In this document: positions 51,989 through 64,000 of the stretch, piece after piece
Layout of the letters: every line of letters starts with the position of its first letter
Position numbering within the stretch: the first letter of the stretch is position 1
Source of the DNA: Chrysomallon squamiferum
Lineage: Eukaryota; Mollusca; Gastropoda; Neomphalida; Peltospiridae
DNA length: 64,000 nt
NCBI GenBank assembly: GCA_012295275.1
Contig: CM022665.1
Coordinates: forward strand, 15,417,476-15,481,475
Direction of reading: 5' to 3'
The notes under the pieces: model-generated
Database searches by the model: none
Seen by the model: only the letters and a program-made list of their open reading frames with translations
What the model was told of the DNA's origin: nothing
Position numbers and translations under genes: made by a program

Positions 51989-52000
51989 GGGGGGGGGGGG
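51989..52000 (+). repeat. Poly(G), 12 nt
   Basis: G12 directly after a T-rich run. It is the only long G homopolymer noticed in this AT-rich window. Confidence 0.95.
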
Positions 52001-52079
52001 CGGATTGTTATTTTTCGAACATTTGGTAATTTTGACCAGTTCGATAAATCTGTTCATGAAAGCTTATTCTTTGAAAAAA

Positions 52080-52133
52080 AATAAAAAAAAAAAAAAATAA
52101 TAATAATAATAATAATATTAAAAAATAAATAAT

Positions 52134-52162
<29 letters not shown>
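52080..52162. repeat. Poly(A)/(AAT)n/(AAAT)n tract
   Basis: A-rich run, AAT triplets, then AAAT tetramers. Confidence 0.92.
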
Positions 52163-52164
<2 letters not shown>

Positions 52165-52359
52165 TGACTCTTTCAGTGCTAATGATTAAAAATAGTTTAC
52201 AGACAGATATTGTTGTACATAATAAGAATTTCATTAAATACAACACGGTCACCCTCATTCAGAATCCATTGTGATAATATGTCCATGAACTCCATATATC
52301 AGGATGTATCCTTATAATCTGCATACTTATCTAATTCAGAAAGGATATGTAAGGTAACA

Positions 52360-52363
<4 letters not shown>

Positions 52364-52445
<82 letters not shown>
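52364..52445. repeat. (CT)n microsatellite
   Basis: 82 bp, pure. Confidence 0.97.
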
Positions 52446-52449
<4 letters not shown>

Positions 52450-52598
52450 TCGATAATACCCTTAATCAATATTCTTGTTTAATTTGCACCTGCTATTAAC
52501 AACAATTTATGGAGCAATAAAAATTTGGATGAAAAAAGAAAAAGAAAAATGAAAATATAAAATAAGTAAAGAAAAAAAATGAAAACAAAACGAAACGA

Positions 52599-52629
<31 letters not shown>

Positions 52630-53062
52630 TATAAATACGTTGAATCTCAATGTACATATAAACTGAAGAAAAGTCCATTTCCGTAAGTTGTGTTTTCAAA
52701 TACACCATAACACTTCAACTGTTACTACTCTTCACCTTGTGTGGCGGCACTTGTTAAAGAAAACATTCAACTTTCTTTCTTCATTTTTCTTCCTGGACAG
52801 TTTTATTATCACAAATACTAACTGCTCATCTGTCTAAGTCCACGCTGACTTCCTCTCGTTTTCATAAAAGAAAATAAAACTGCTTTGATGTTGCAAATTT
52901 GCATTTTCATTGTATCATAAAGAGAGAGAGGGAGAAAAAAGTTGACCCAGAATGTGTTTTAATGAATTTTATGAATTTCAATAATTCACTGAAAAAAAAT
53001 TGTATTAAAAGGTATAAATTAAACAACAAAAATAATATCAAGAATTTTAATATAACGTTTAT

Positions 53063-53074
53063 GGAGAGAGAGAG

Positions 53075-53161
<87 letters not shown>
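53063..53161. repeat. (AG)8-(TG)41 compound microsatellite
   Basis: AG to 53078, then uninterrupted TG to 53160. Confidence 0.97.
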
Positions 53162-53164
<3 letters not shown>

Positions 53165-53439
53165 GGACGTATCTCTCTTTTTCTCTCACGCACAACAAAC
53201 GCTGAGCTGACCGCGTTAAACAAAATAAAATACATTAATCTTGGATTCTAATGCAGTATTTTCTAAATTCCATCGAAGGTCAACAGACCAGCAGAACTTG
53301 TAAAGATCTACAAAGAACATGTCCACGGATTCAGTCTGTCTGCTAGTCAGTACAAATAAACTATTCATTTCTGGAAACGTCTTTGACGTCGTTTTAAAAA
53401 ATACATTATCAAAATTTATATGGGAACGAAGTATTTAAA

Positions 53440-53570
<131 letters not shown>

Positions 53571-54115
53571 TCAAAGGACAAAAAAGAGAATATCCGATTA
53601 GTTTTTGCCTCGTTATGACTTTAGTACTTACGAAGGCAAGTTATTTGAATTAACTCTATATATTTATCTTCTTACTTCATTAATCACAATATTTTAATAT
53701 CGTTTCTAACTGCCCAAAGCATGTAACGGTTCGAAATGCTTATATTAATACAAAGAAAATGCAAACAGTAACAAAAGGAAACTCGTGAACTGACGAACAA
53801 CAAACTGACGTGGCGGAAACGAATTAGACTGCACCTATAGGTCCGACCCCGGAGTCTGGAGTTTGGAGCAAAGCCCACATAACGCAGTCTACAACTGTTA
53901 GCTGTCAACCTGAATTCCAGACACTATGTAAGGGATTAACACGGTTTCGGATATTCTGACAGAAAATCGTGAACCGAAATATGCATTGACGCGATAGAAT
54001 TGGTTTAAAAATGGGGTATTGGTGAAAGACTGAATTCAGTAATGCAAAATAAAACAAAAAGAAAGAAAAGAAATACACAAATAAATCCAACAAAAACAAA
54101 CCAAATGTTTTTACA

Positions 54116-54118
<3 letters not shown>

Positions 54119-54187
<69 letters not shown>
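54119..54187. repeat. (CT)n microsatellite
   Basis: 69 bp, pure. Confidence 0.97.
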
Positions 54188-54190
<3 letters not shown>

Positions 54191-54194
54191 AATA

Positions 54195-54455
54195 ACTACG
54201 ACTACTACAACTATTGCTACAGTACTACAGATACTACTAAAACTTCTACTACCATTACTACTACTACGAATACTACGAATACTACAACCACTGCTGTAGT
54301 ACTACATGTACTACTACTACCTCTATTACTATTCCTTCTGTTATTACTATTACTACTACTACTTCTACTGCTGCTACTACTACTACTTCTACTACGACTA
54401 CTTCAACTACCGCTGCATTACTACATATACTACTACTACTACTACTACTGTTTCC
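54195..54455. repeat. Imperfect (ACT)n triplet region
   Basis: ACT triplets mixed with GCT, TCT and ATT over 260 bp, related in style to the 35-37 kb tract but containing G. Confidence 0.88.
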
Positions 54456-55122
54456 TATTTGTTGTTACTGATATCGTAACTAAAGCAATATCTACATTTG
54501 TTGTTTTTCTTACTTAATTATAAATAATTAAGCATGCAAGTTACAGGTGTGGATAGGATTTATTTCCACCGCCATCCCCTACCCAACCAACCCCCTCGGA
54601 AACCGAGGCATTCAGTAATTGAACCCTTCTGACGATTTTACCCACCTCTGACCCCAACCGCCGAAACAGGTCAGCGACTGACTAAGAATCACTGAGTACA
54701 CGAAACAATGTCCATATACAGTTATTTATTACCAAGCGTTTGAAGTTATACATTCTCTGATTTTGATGTCCACATTATAATTTTTGAACAGTTATAACAC
54801 TCGATGATCCTGCGTGGCCACTAAGCACGCAAGCACGTCTTAGCGTACAAAGACAGTCGGCTGATCTAACGGGTTCGAGAGACTTTGCCGCCTACAAAAG
54901 AAACGGCTAAACACAGCTATAAAATCTTACGCCACACGCTGCGTTTAATACAATAATTTGTCAACGATTATATTTTTCTGTATGAACGCAAAATCACAAG
55001 GGAACGTTTTTTTTTTTACTGAGTTGGTTCTGAACTTCAGGTTAACAATTACTGTTCGAGAGAGGTTGATGGGTCGAACGATCGATCGCCGTACTGAAAA
55101 ATAATTTGTTATTATTATCTCT

Positions 55123-55175
55123 ATATCTCTTTCTTTGTCTCTCCCTCTCTCTCTCTGTATCCCTCTCTCCCCCCT

Positions 55176-55207
<32 letters not shown>

Positions 55208-55231
55208 CCTCTCCCTCTCCCTCTCCCTCTC

Positions 55232-55264
<33 letters not shown>

Positions 55265-55390
55265 ATCTCTCTCTCTTTATCTCTCTCTGTCTTTCTCTCA
55301 ACTTCTTCTATTTTTGTTTATCTCTGTTTCTCTCCTCTCTCTCTCTCTCCTACTCTCTTCCTCCCCCCTCCTTTTCCCTCTAATACTAAC
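55123..55390. repeat. (CT)n/(CCCTCT)n polypyrimidine tract
   Basis: CT dinucleotides, a short (CCCTCT)n block (55205-55230) and imperfect CT with TTTAT. S/L/P-rich frames are repeat translations. Confidence 0.93.
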
Positions 55391-56077
55391 ACCCAACTCC
55401 CTTTCTTTTTCAAGGACTCACTCAATTATTACCTTCACATCCAGGTCCTTTATTTAATTTCTCAGGTATTTCTACCTGATCTCCGGCGTCAAGGTGTGCG
55501 GGTCTGTGTTTGAACTGAATTAGTATAGATAAGAAACGACTAGTTGTAAAAAGCTCAGATTAAACTTGGATTTCTTTGGCCACAACGTTGTTTTCGGTTT
55601 ATCGGATTATCAACATCAGAAATACACTGTGGCAAGTCTTCTCAGTAGTCAAGAGAACAAGTTCTTTTTGTTTTGTGTGTTTTCCACTTTACTTAATCTA
55701 ATCTCATGTTTTCAGATCAGCCCGCGATAAACTGTTATAATAGTTGCTAAAATAAGATAGGCTTTATCTTTTATTCTTCTCTTTTTTTTTCTCTTTTTTT
55801 TCCATTTTTCTTTTTTCTTTTCCTTTTTAGCGGATGTAGTAAGGTGGTGTATGAGTTCGTTTCTTGTTGTTTTTGGGGTTTTTTTTGTTCTTGTTGTTGT
55901 TGCTGTTGTTTTGTTTGCTCATCTCCTTTGTCCTTCTTTCTTTCCTTTTTCTTCATTGTATGGTTCTTTCTTTCTTATTTTCTTTCTGTTTTAATTATTT
56001 CTTACCTATTTATATTTGTTATTTTTCTCTTGCAAACTGAAAGAGAAAAAGAGTCACGCAGGAGTGGAAAAGAGTAG

Positions 56078-56080
56078 GAC

Positions 56081-56123
<43 letters not shown>

Positions 56124-56170
56124 GAGACAGACAGACAGAGATAGAGACGAACAGACAGACAGACAGACTG
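56078..56170. repeat. (ACAG)n tract
   Basis: ACAG tetramers with AGAG interruptions. Confidence 0.95.
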
Positions 56171-56544
56171 AGAAAGATATAGAAAGAAACAGAGAAAGAA
56201 CAAGAGATGAAAGAAAAGAAAAGAAAAAAGAATAAAAAGCTTACTGTTTTAAAATGTGCTTACTTAACTTACAGAAGATAATCACTTCGACTCACGAAAT
56301 TCAAACTTTTAAATCTGATCTGCGCGTTATGCATAGACACCCCTAACATTACACAAAATCTATACAGAGATTCGTTCTTCCATTATATTACCCCCGTGAT
56401 ACCTCGCTGACCCTTGTTGCTCACTTGGTCCGACCCCCATCCTGCGAACAATGTCACTGTGCCTGGGACAAGGTAATTATTTCCAGCACACATCAGCTTC
56501 AGTAGATTCTTGTTTTATTTATGTAGAAACTGTTGAAGAAAAAC

Positions 56545-56615
56545 GTGTGGTTTTCCTACGGATTCGAACTCGTGTCCTTTTTAGCGGAATTAATCCGTCT
56601 GGGAAAAAGACAATG
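56545..56615 (-). mobile_element. Possible tRNA-like/SINE fragment
   Basis: Minus strand carries AGTTCGAATCC (56560-56570), a near-perfect B box, with an A-box-like TTTTCCCAGACGG (56595-56607) upstream. Stems of a real tRNA do not pair, so it is not a functional tRNA gene. It could be a SINE head relic or chance. Confidence 0.35.
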
Positions 56616-56979
56616 GTTGTTCTGTGAAACACATTAAAAAAAAAGAAAAAGAAAAAAAGAAGTTTATACAATGACAATTTCATCACACCTGTTTGTTTTG
56701 TAGGTTTCAAGGATGTTTCTTTTCTTCTTATATATGAGGTTTCTCTTTAAATCGAGGACACAGAAAGAAATACATGCTTTCTTGTAAACATTTTTTAGTC
56801 TTTAACAGTAACGTTTACCGGGTTTTAACATATAATTTGTGTTTAATAAGGCTGTATTATATCCCTGGAGAGGAAACCAGAAGCCGCTTTTCTATGGTTT
56901 GCTGTTGTTTCATATATTAAAATTCAATACTATAATGTCTTTGATATCGTACTACATTGCTGTTTTCTTTCTGTTTTCG

Positions 56980-57200
<221 letters not shown>

Positions 57201-58575
57201 AAAGACACTGAGAAGGGGAGACGCAATTATAGATAGCCACACAGGCAGACAGATTGAAAGACAGATGGATGGATGAATAGACAGACAGATGCAGAATAAG
57301 TAAATAAATACAAATAAACAAAAAAAACAAACAAACAAACAACTAAATAAACAAATAAATAAATGATAATAATATTAATAATACATCTATGCGAAAAAAA
57401 TCAAATAAATATTTGTTAATGTAAATGGCTTTTATAGCAATAATAGAGTTGTATAAATTATCCTTTATGTAAACGATTGTAATGTGTGAATTAAATTTAT
57501 AGCTATTCTTAACTCTTTTTTCTATTTATTTTTTTGTCTGCGTTTTATTACTGTTGTCACATAATTTAGCTGTCATCTGACTCCTTAATATGATTTCTTT
57601 TTAACAAAACAGTTGTTTATTATATCAATATAAACTGAAACGAGAGAAATTACCTTCGCAATTATTCAAAGATTTGGGTTTCATCAAAAATATTACAAAA
57701 GTAAAAGTAGAATAAGGTAATGTAAAATAAACAATTTCGACAATGAAAGAAAGAAACTATGTGGTTTATCAATTTAGTTTTTGTTGTTACTTAAAACTAG
57801 GAAGTAATTTGTACTGAAATTAGCAACAATGCAAATGGGATTTATAAAGAAAAGGAAAGGAAAGTGAGAAAGAAAGAAGAAGAAAAAATAAACGAATAAT
57901 AATTTAAAAAATAAGAACGTAAATAAAAGTTTCTTTAATTTTTCTAGTTTAACATTCTACACATCATTATTTATTGATATGTCTACAGTCAGTAAAATTC
58001 TCAAATAAATGTGTTCTTTGTCACGTTTTATATCTTAACATCTGGACTTCTGAAACAGGTAAAAACAATTTTAAACAGTCAAGTGTTAAACGAAGAACAA
58101 TAATTGCAACATAATACTTTGATATTTTTTTTCTTACTGAAAAAAACAAACAAAACAAACAAAAAGAGCGAATAAAAGGGGAGAGAATAAAGAGTAAAAA
58201 TGGTGTCGAGTAAAACCGAAAAAAATATAATACTGAAAATAAATAAAATAATAATAAAAATAACAACAACAACAAAAATAACGGCAATAACAACAACAAC
58301 AATAACAATAGCATTATCAACAGCAATAGCAATAAGAATAATAATTTTAGAGATTAAATGTGCTCCAAAGATGTTGGAATGTGAAATCCAAAAATTACAG
58401 TAAATCAGTGGCGATACGAGGCAGGCCCATTTAACGGAATAACCAGAACAACGCGTCTCTTTATTATCGGGACTTGAACACTCTTTGGCGAATGGCGCAA
58501 AAACTGTTGAATTCATTTCGCCTTGGCTTGATTTATGACGCCCAATACTGGAAAATATTAGAGCTCAAGTTAGAA
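57201..58575. other. Intergenic, nothing recognised
   Basis: AT-rich unique sequence, with (AAC)n/(AAT)n triplets at about 58240-58345 that generate L/V/I-rich minus-strand frames. Confidence 0.55.
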
Positions 58576-58587
58576 AGAGACAGAGAC

Positions 58588-58668
<81 letters not shown>
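58576..58668. repeat. (AG)n microsatellite with GACA edges
   Basis: GACAGA hexamers leading into about 70 bp of pure AG. Confidence 0.97.
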
Positions 58669-59104
58669 GATACTACCGCTTGCAGCAAGTGGTTGTCGAC
58701 TGATTTATCGCTGGAGCAGACTAAAGGTGAAATCGTATTCCTTTCTGTGTTAGATATAATTTATCGTATATGATATAACTAGGAATAGAAAAATGATGGC
58801 AAGCGTGTCATCCCATATATAAGTGTAATACAGCATTTTACTGTAGTAATGAAGCTGTGTATTATGGGAGCAGACAAGAGGATTTGATTTGTTATTTTAC
58901 AAGTAAAGGTGATACCTAATTAGCAAATGGTTTATTTGATATAGCAGGTCATGAGAGAGAAATGTGAACAATCTGTCGAACGATATGTATACGTGTAGGG
59001 GAAGGTAGATATTAGGGTGGTTTTTTTATATAGGACTGAATGTTTAGATGTCTTATGTTGGCCTGGTTAAACTTTACAGAGAGTATTTGTGACTATGACT
59101 TTAA

Positions 59105-59290
59105 ATATGTTTGAATATATATATATAGATATATATGTATGTATGCATATATATGTACGTATCTATGCATATGTATATATGTATTTATGGGGTTTATTTA
59201 CGTTTTTATCTATGTATGAATGTATATATATATGTACGTGTGTGTGTGCATGCGTGTACTGTGTGTATGTTTGTACGCATGTGTGTGTAG
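59105..59290. repeat. Imperfect (TATG)n/(GT)n tract
   Basis: TATG, ATATAT and GTGT mixtures, about 330 bp upstream of the putative promoter. Confidence 0.85.
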
Positions 59291-59619
59291 CTCATTATTT
59301 CTTAGCCTTCTTCTGACAAAAAAAAAATGTAATAAATTATAACATTCTTAAATCTCAACAGCTTTCATACAAATATATTGGGAAAAGAAATCTACTACCG
59401 CAGCAATATAATATAATACAGTAATGTGAAATCTCTGTATGGGAGAAGCTCTCACCTATACATAAATCTAACATGATACGTAATATGCAGGTTAAAATAC
59501 ACAGCGAAGTATTTAAATATGTCAGTGCAGTGTAGCGTATCATTGTGTATTTATCTGCGTTTGTCCCGCCAGTAAATCCAAGCTTCAACTCTCGAGTAGT
59601 CGACACCTTAATACCAACT

Positions 59620-59745
59620 GCCAGCCTTTATATAAACATATTTACGTCCATACCTAGCCGCCTCGTACCAAAGTGCAGCGCGCTCATAATCCGCTACGTC
59701 ATGAAGTAGGGGGCGGGGCTAGAGGAAGGGGACGACCAATGCGGA
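59620..59745 (+). promoter_or_regulatory. Probable promoter of the F-spondin-like gene
   Basis: Seen: a TATA-like TTTATATAAA (about 59627-59636), a CRE-like TACGTCAT (59695-59702), a GC box GGGGGCGGGGC (59709-59719) and CCAAT (59736-59740), in a short CpG- and GC-rich block that contrasts with the AT-rich flanks. It lies about 250-370 bp upstream of the start codon. Such elements occur at animal promoters; the transcription start itself cannot be placed from sequence. Confidence 0.6.
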
Positions 59746-59990
59746 CTCGGGTTTTTACGGAGACATTCCCATCAGCTGGTGATTCTACTAAAAACAGGCA
59801 GTGGCTTCCGTTTGGTTATGAAGGTATGAAAGTACTTGGACAGTACGGAGAGGTTGTACGGGATTTTAACGACTGTGTCGTGATTTCGTCTGATTTTTGT
59901 ATTAGCCGATACTTCTTTTATCCAGGAGATAACCGACGACAAATGTGAACTTACGGACAGACATAAATGCGTGTGCACGCCACGTTTACA
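59746..59990 (+). other. Probable 5' untranslated region with an upstream ORF
   Basis: Sequence between the promoter motifs and the coding start. It includes upstream ATGs in the same frame as the CDS, for example at 59826, giving a 41-codon frame that stops at 59946-59948. If transcription starts near the TATA-like box instead, the upstream frame could begin at 59673. A upstream ORF may limit translation; this is inference. Confidence 0.45.
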
Positions 59991-60195
59991 ATGAAGGGAT
60001 TATTACTTACCTGTGTTATATACCTTCTCTGTGTGTTTTCTACTACACGTGCAGCGAAATCTTACGCAAAAGCAATATGTGAACGAAAACCAATTCATAC
60101 AACAGCACAACAGACTAAGGGAAATAGCGGTTTTAGGATTTACATTGAGGGGACCCCCGGTGAAGGCAAATACAGACCAGGAGAGAGCTATACAG
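59991..60195 (+). CDS. First coding exon of an F-spondin (spondin-1)-like secreted protein, partial
   Basis: Seen: the exon encodes 68 complete codons plus one base. It opens with a signal peptide (MKGLLLTCVIYLLCVF then STTRA, cleavage likely near residue 21 or 22). A mature N-terminus follows with one cysteine (about residue 30) and then the pattern GFRIYIEGTP...YRPGESYT. Family knowledge: F-spondin Reeler domains begin with a Cys, then a Gly-aromatic strand (GY/GF), a 'V/I-x-G-x-P' turn and 'Y-x-PG-x-x-Y'; this exon follows that order, cut before the next strand. F-spondin is a secreted matrix protein with Reeler, spondin and thrombospondin type 1 domains. Start choice: an in-frame TGA at 59946-59948 blocks extension; ATGs lie at 59967 and 59991, and the second has A at -3 and gives a clean signal peptide. 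The exon ends in phase 1. Alternatives: another secreted Reeler protein or a ferric-chelate-reductase-like protein, because the later domains are outside the window. Confidence 0.8.
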
Positions 60196-60201
60196 GTAAG
60201 T
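60193..60201 (+). other. Splice donor, end of exon 1 (phase 1)
   Basis: CAG|GTAAGT matches the U1 consensus perfectly; the intron begins at 60196. The reading frame runs into AT-rich sequence beyond this point, and Reeler similarity ends exactly here. The leftover G is expected to join the first two bases of exon 2; Val would fit the usual 'Y-x-V-x-L' strand. Confidence 0.85.
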
Positions 60202-60629
60202 TATTATTTTATATATATATAATTATATTTTTAAAACTCATATATTATAATCCATCTTCCTTTAAACTCTATCATGTTATACTGAATGCATGGATGTGCG
60301 ATATTAAAATTAATGAATAAACGTGTGTTAACAGCAGTCTCGTTAAGACGAATGTACAAGCGTTGTTTTAAACAATCAGAATACAGTGTGTGCTATATAC
60401 CGAATTTATTTTGATTAGACGGATGTCAAACGCGCAAGTGAGAAATGAAACCTGCCCAATTTATATTAATCACAGTGTTACCGTATCAAATGATCACAGC
60501 CCGTTTTAAACATGCCAGTTACATGTTTAACAGCAATATCGAATGTACAGCAGTCTTATTAAATCACTACTTTATGTTGAAAGCGTCTGGCTCACATTAA
60601 ATATATAAAACATTCTTTAATTAAACAGA

Positions 60630-61075
60630 CAGCACATTCGCTGATACTAATGTGGTATTAACTACACAGGGAACACATTCGTTATTATGAATATACATAT
60701 GTGTTATTAATTAAAGAGAGAGCACATTAGATTATATGAATATTTATTCATGAACATGTGATATTAACAATACAGGGAAAACATTCGTTGTTATGAATAC
60801 ATGTACGTGATGTTAATTAAAGAGAACATACGCTGATATGTTAATACATTTGTTAACCATATAGTGAGCACATACGTTAATATTTTAATACATATAGTAT
60901 ATAGAGAGAACATACGTTAATATGTTAACAAATGTATTAATTATATAGAAAGTACATACGTTGAATTGTTCATAAATTTATTAACTGTATAAAGAACATA
61001 TACGTTGATATTAATACACACGTGTGATATTAACCACACTCACAAAGGAAACATTGCTATGAATTACACATATGT
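60630..61075. repeat. Degenerate ~45-bp minisatellite in intron 1
   Basis: A core like ACATACGTTAATATG, or CATTCGTTATTATGAAT in the early units, recurs about nine times, near 60635, 60675, 60725, 60782, 60826, 60871, 60911, 60955 and 61007. Spacing is 40-57 bp. Units are followed by ATATAGAGA- or ACACAGGGAA-like linkers. Confidence 0.7.
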
Positions 61076-61655
61076 GACACAAATGCTATCAGTAAGTCAT
61101 AAAGTATCCGTACAGTAATTTCAAATGCATTGTGTGATATTACAAAGAACAAACAACAGTAATAAGCACAGATAAGTCTTTATCTCTCTAATGTACTGAT
61201 CATGTGAGTGTATATTAAGTGCACTTACATACTGATAACATAGTAATGTACACAGTTTACATGAACAAGTATTATCTTTTAACTGTTACTGTTGTTTATA
61301 GGTGTTAGAGATGTTTCAAATTAAATAGCCCTATATTACTTCTGTCACAAAGGGTTTTTTTTCTTCTTCTTCTTCTTCATCAACATCATCATCATTATTA
61401 CTAAAATTAATTGATTAATGTATTTGTTTTTTAGTTTATTTATCTATTTATTTATCATCCTTATAATACGATAAGAAATAATTCATTTCTTACGTCGTTA
61501 AAGGTTCCATTAGACGCTCAAATTATCGCAAACATTTTTAGAAGTTTTCTAGTGCTAAATTTTAATGTATTCGTTTCAAAAATAAGAAATAAAGGCAACC
61601 TGAAAATAATTCGAATAAAAGAATGTATAAAAAGATAAATACAAAATATCGATAC

Positions 61656-61658
<3 letters not shown>

Positions 61659-61714
<56 letters not shown>

Positions 61715-61717
61715 ACA
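61659..61717. repeat. (AC)n microsatellite, intron 1
   Basis: About 59 bp with a single CTC interruption; a (GAT)n-(AAT)n stretch follows to about 61780. Confidence 0.97.
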
Positions 61718-62224
61718 TTAAGATGATGATGATGATAATAATAATAATTATAATAATAAAAAAATAAATAAATAAATAAAGCAGAACGGCTGTAAAAGTA
61801 GAAATATAATTGTTAATACAAATTTAAAAAAAAAGTATTTATCTAACTAAAAGATCTAAAGAAAGAGATAAATGGGAGAATAAACATTTCGCATTACCAC
61901 TTAATTAAGGACATGTACAAAAATTGATCGGTTATCGATGAAACTTGTGTACAAACTCATACTCAATTGCCTTGAAGCATTGAGCCGCGTAGGAATTTGA
62001 TTTCTTGATTTCCTGTCTTGCGTTCTATTGACAGATCAAAACTGATAACGTATTGTCGACCGTCTCTTTATTCCAAAAAAAGCTATGTGCCTCCACCGCT
62101 TCGCGCAGTCTGTATAGAATATTTGTTTGGCGAGTGTCTCGCGCTTTCATAGCAGAAGACAGGAGGTGTGTTGTATGGGCTGAGTGAGTAAACGACACAT
62201 CGGCTCTGCAGTTTTTAGCTACAG

Positions 62225-62328
<104 letters not shown>

Positions 62329-63458
62329 TGAAGTTGAATCATTAACAGTTTAGAATTCACAGCGGATTTTCAGCTCGACGAAATAGCTTTTCTTTTATTT
62401 CAGCCGATTTAGTTTTCATTTGAATTAAATTAATTTTATCATCAAAATCATATTTAATATTGTATTAATGACGATTCCTGTTTTGATAAATATGGATCTG
62501 TCTCTAATATTCTTCTAAATTTATACTTTTCTTCATCTGCCCAAAATGGAATTTAAGAACTTGGGATGTGTATGTCTGTCTGTCTGTCTTTCTGTGTTAG
62601 TGTTTGACTGTAATATTTAGAATGACTAAATGCATTTAAAAATAACACTGTACCCTTTATTTTCATATTGTTGTTATTATTAGTTCGATCAACGAATAAA
62701 CACAGGATAATTTATTCAGCTTTTATTCACATTTTCCCCATCTTTTCCTCCATTGTTTTTCCCCAAATTCTCTTTCAACTCTTTTATCTTCTTCATATTA
62801 TAATTTATTTTCTCTTTTTCCTTTTCTTTTTCATTTTATATACTTCATCCTCTACGTCTTTGCATCTTCTTCTTCGCCTCCTCCATCCCTCCTTCATCTT
62901 TTCCTTACTTCCTCGGTTTTTTTCTCCTTTCTTCTTCATTCACTGCATGTAATTACATCGTTTTTAAACACGCTTTCCTTAAATCTCAGAAAATCATATT
63001 TGTTATTCATCGCGTGTATTATGACGTCTTATTCTAAAACCGACTCTGTGTACACACTTTAGCTGGCGTCAAACACTTCTGTGCACATACAAATAAATGG
63101 CTTTCAGCCTGCATGTGTTTGAGTTTCCCCCACCTAGGCACATTAAACGAAATCCTGACGTCCCGCGTATTTTTCTTTACTTACCGAACTTTCGTAGTTT
63201 TCAGTTTTGTAGCCCGGACCACCTGGCCGCTAGGAAACATTACGCCAGGATGTTATATATTAATCGTATTCTACTTCTCGGCGGTCGATATTTCTCAAGT
63301 AATGTAATATAGAAAAAAAAGCCAGCCATCGAGGGATTGAGGAAACTGTGAATCATAAACCGTTGTGTTATGCGTGTGAGGGTGTCTACGTTTGTTTGAG
63401 TGGACATGTATGTGTGTGTGAGATGGGAGAGAGAGTTACAGAAACACAGCGAGGGAGA

Positions 63459-63462
<4 letters not shown>

Positions 63463-63549
<87 letters not shown>
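63463..63549. repeat. (AG)n microsatellite, intron 1
   Basis: 87 bp, nearly pure. Confidence 0.97.
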
Positions 63550-63552
<3 letters not shown>

Positions 63553-64000
63553 AGTTAAGAATGTTATTCGATGACAGAGAAAGTGAATGTGTAAATGTGT
63601 TTGTATCAGTGAATATATGCTGTTTGTTTTTTTAGAGTATTTACGTGTATATTTTCTGAGAGAACAAGTGAATTCTTTCTTTGAGACAGAGGGAAAAAAA
63701 AATACATATAAAATAATCATATGGTATTAATTTCGATCACCAACCACACCATTTTCGTTGTATGGTTCATTTTAATTTCAGTTTTGTCAAACAGTATTCT
63801 TGAATTAACCAATCTTTGCCGACATCTAATTCTTCTGTAACTTGATGATCGTTCAGAAATAAACCATCAATTAGATTATGTAAGAAACAAAACGTGCTAG
63901 CAGATAACGGAAAAACACAAAACATATTATCAGACTATATATATTCTTATACTGAAACTGTCACAATTAATTTGTTCTGGAATGGTACTGCAGCCTTGAT

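Noticed and set aside
54805-54885. Possible tRNA gene: GGGTTCGAGAG near 54870 with TGGCCACTAAG upstream
   Set aside because: The A box is poor, and neither the acceptor nor the anticodon stem pairs convincingly. At most a SINE relic.
61300-61345. TTTATAG|GTGTTAGAG as a splice acceptor for exon 2 of the F-spondin-like gene
   Set aside because: Joined to exon 1 it gives only six residues before a stop and does not continue the Reeler pattern.

Overview
This window looks like eukaryotic, almost certainly animal, nuclear DNA. It is strongly AT-rich and packed with long simple repeats: (AG/CT)n, (AC/GT)n, (TATG)n, (GATA)n, (AAT)n and (TAC)n. It carries tRNA-derived SINEs. The only convincing protein-coding sequence is one exon with a eukaryotic splice donor. 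Repeat style and the F-spondin-like exon fit a lophotrochozoan, most likely a mollusc, but the species cannot be fixed from the sequence alone. There are no operons, rRNA genes, intact tRNA genes, CRISPR arrays or prokaryotic genes.

Layout. Bases 1 to about 59,600 are gene-poor intergenic DNA: unique AT-rich sequence broken every few kilobases by microsatellites. Within it are: a 59-bp direct duplication at 5.5/5.9 kb; a 241-bp direct duplication at 11.4/13.2 kb; several degenerate minisatellites (20.8-21.2, 24.6 and 26.5 kb); two copies of one tRNA-derived SINE family on the minus strand (32.8-33.0 and 41.2-41.4 kb) plus three more degenerate SINE-like insertions (15.3, 25.6, 56.6 kb); a 1,721-nt tract with no G on the plus strand (35.5-37.2 kb); and a 27-bp minisatellite with higher-order organisation and an E-box in most units (41.5-42.3 kb). 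Several blocks of more complex, moderately GC sequence (6.8-7.3, 9.7-10.3, 12.0-12.3, 29.2-29.7, 31.2-31.7, 34.9-35.1, 44.7-45.1 kb) could be distal regulatory elements. That is inference and needs comparison between species.

The gene. A promoter-like region with a TATA-like box, CRE-like site, GC box and CCAAT box (about 59,620-59,745) precedes an exon encoding a signal peptide and the start of a Reeler domain (59,991-60,195, plus strand). The exon ends at a strong CAG|GTAAGT donor in phase 1. It best resembles the first coding exon of F-spondin (spondin-1), a secreted matrix protein. The remainder of the window (60,196-64,000) is the start of intron 1, which holds its own degenerate ~45-bp minisatellite and three long microsatellites. 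The rest of the gene lies beyond the window.

Most other open frames are translations of microsatellites (LSLS, RERE, YIYI, HTHT, ICMY) or chance frames, and are not annotated as genes.
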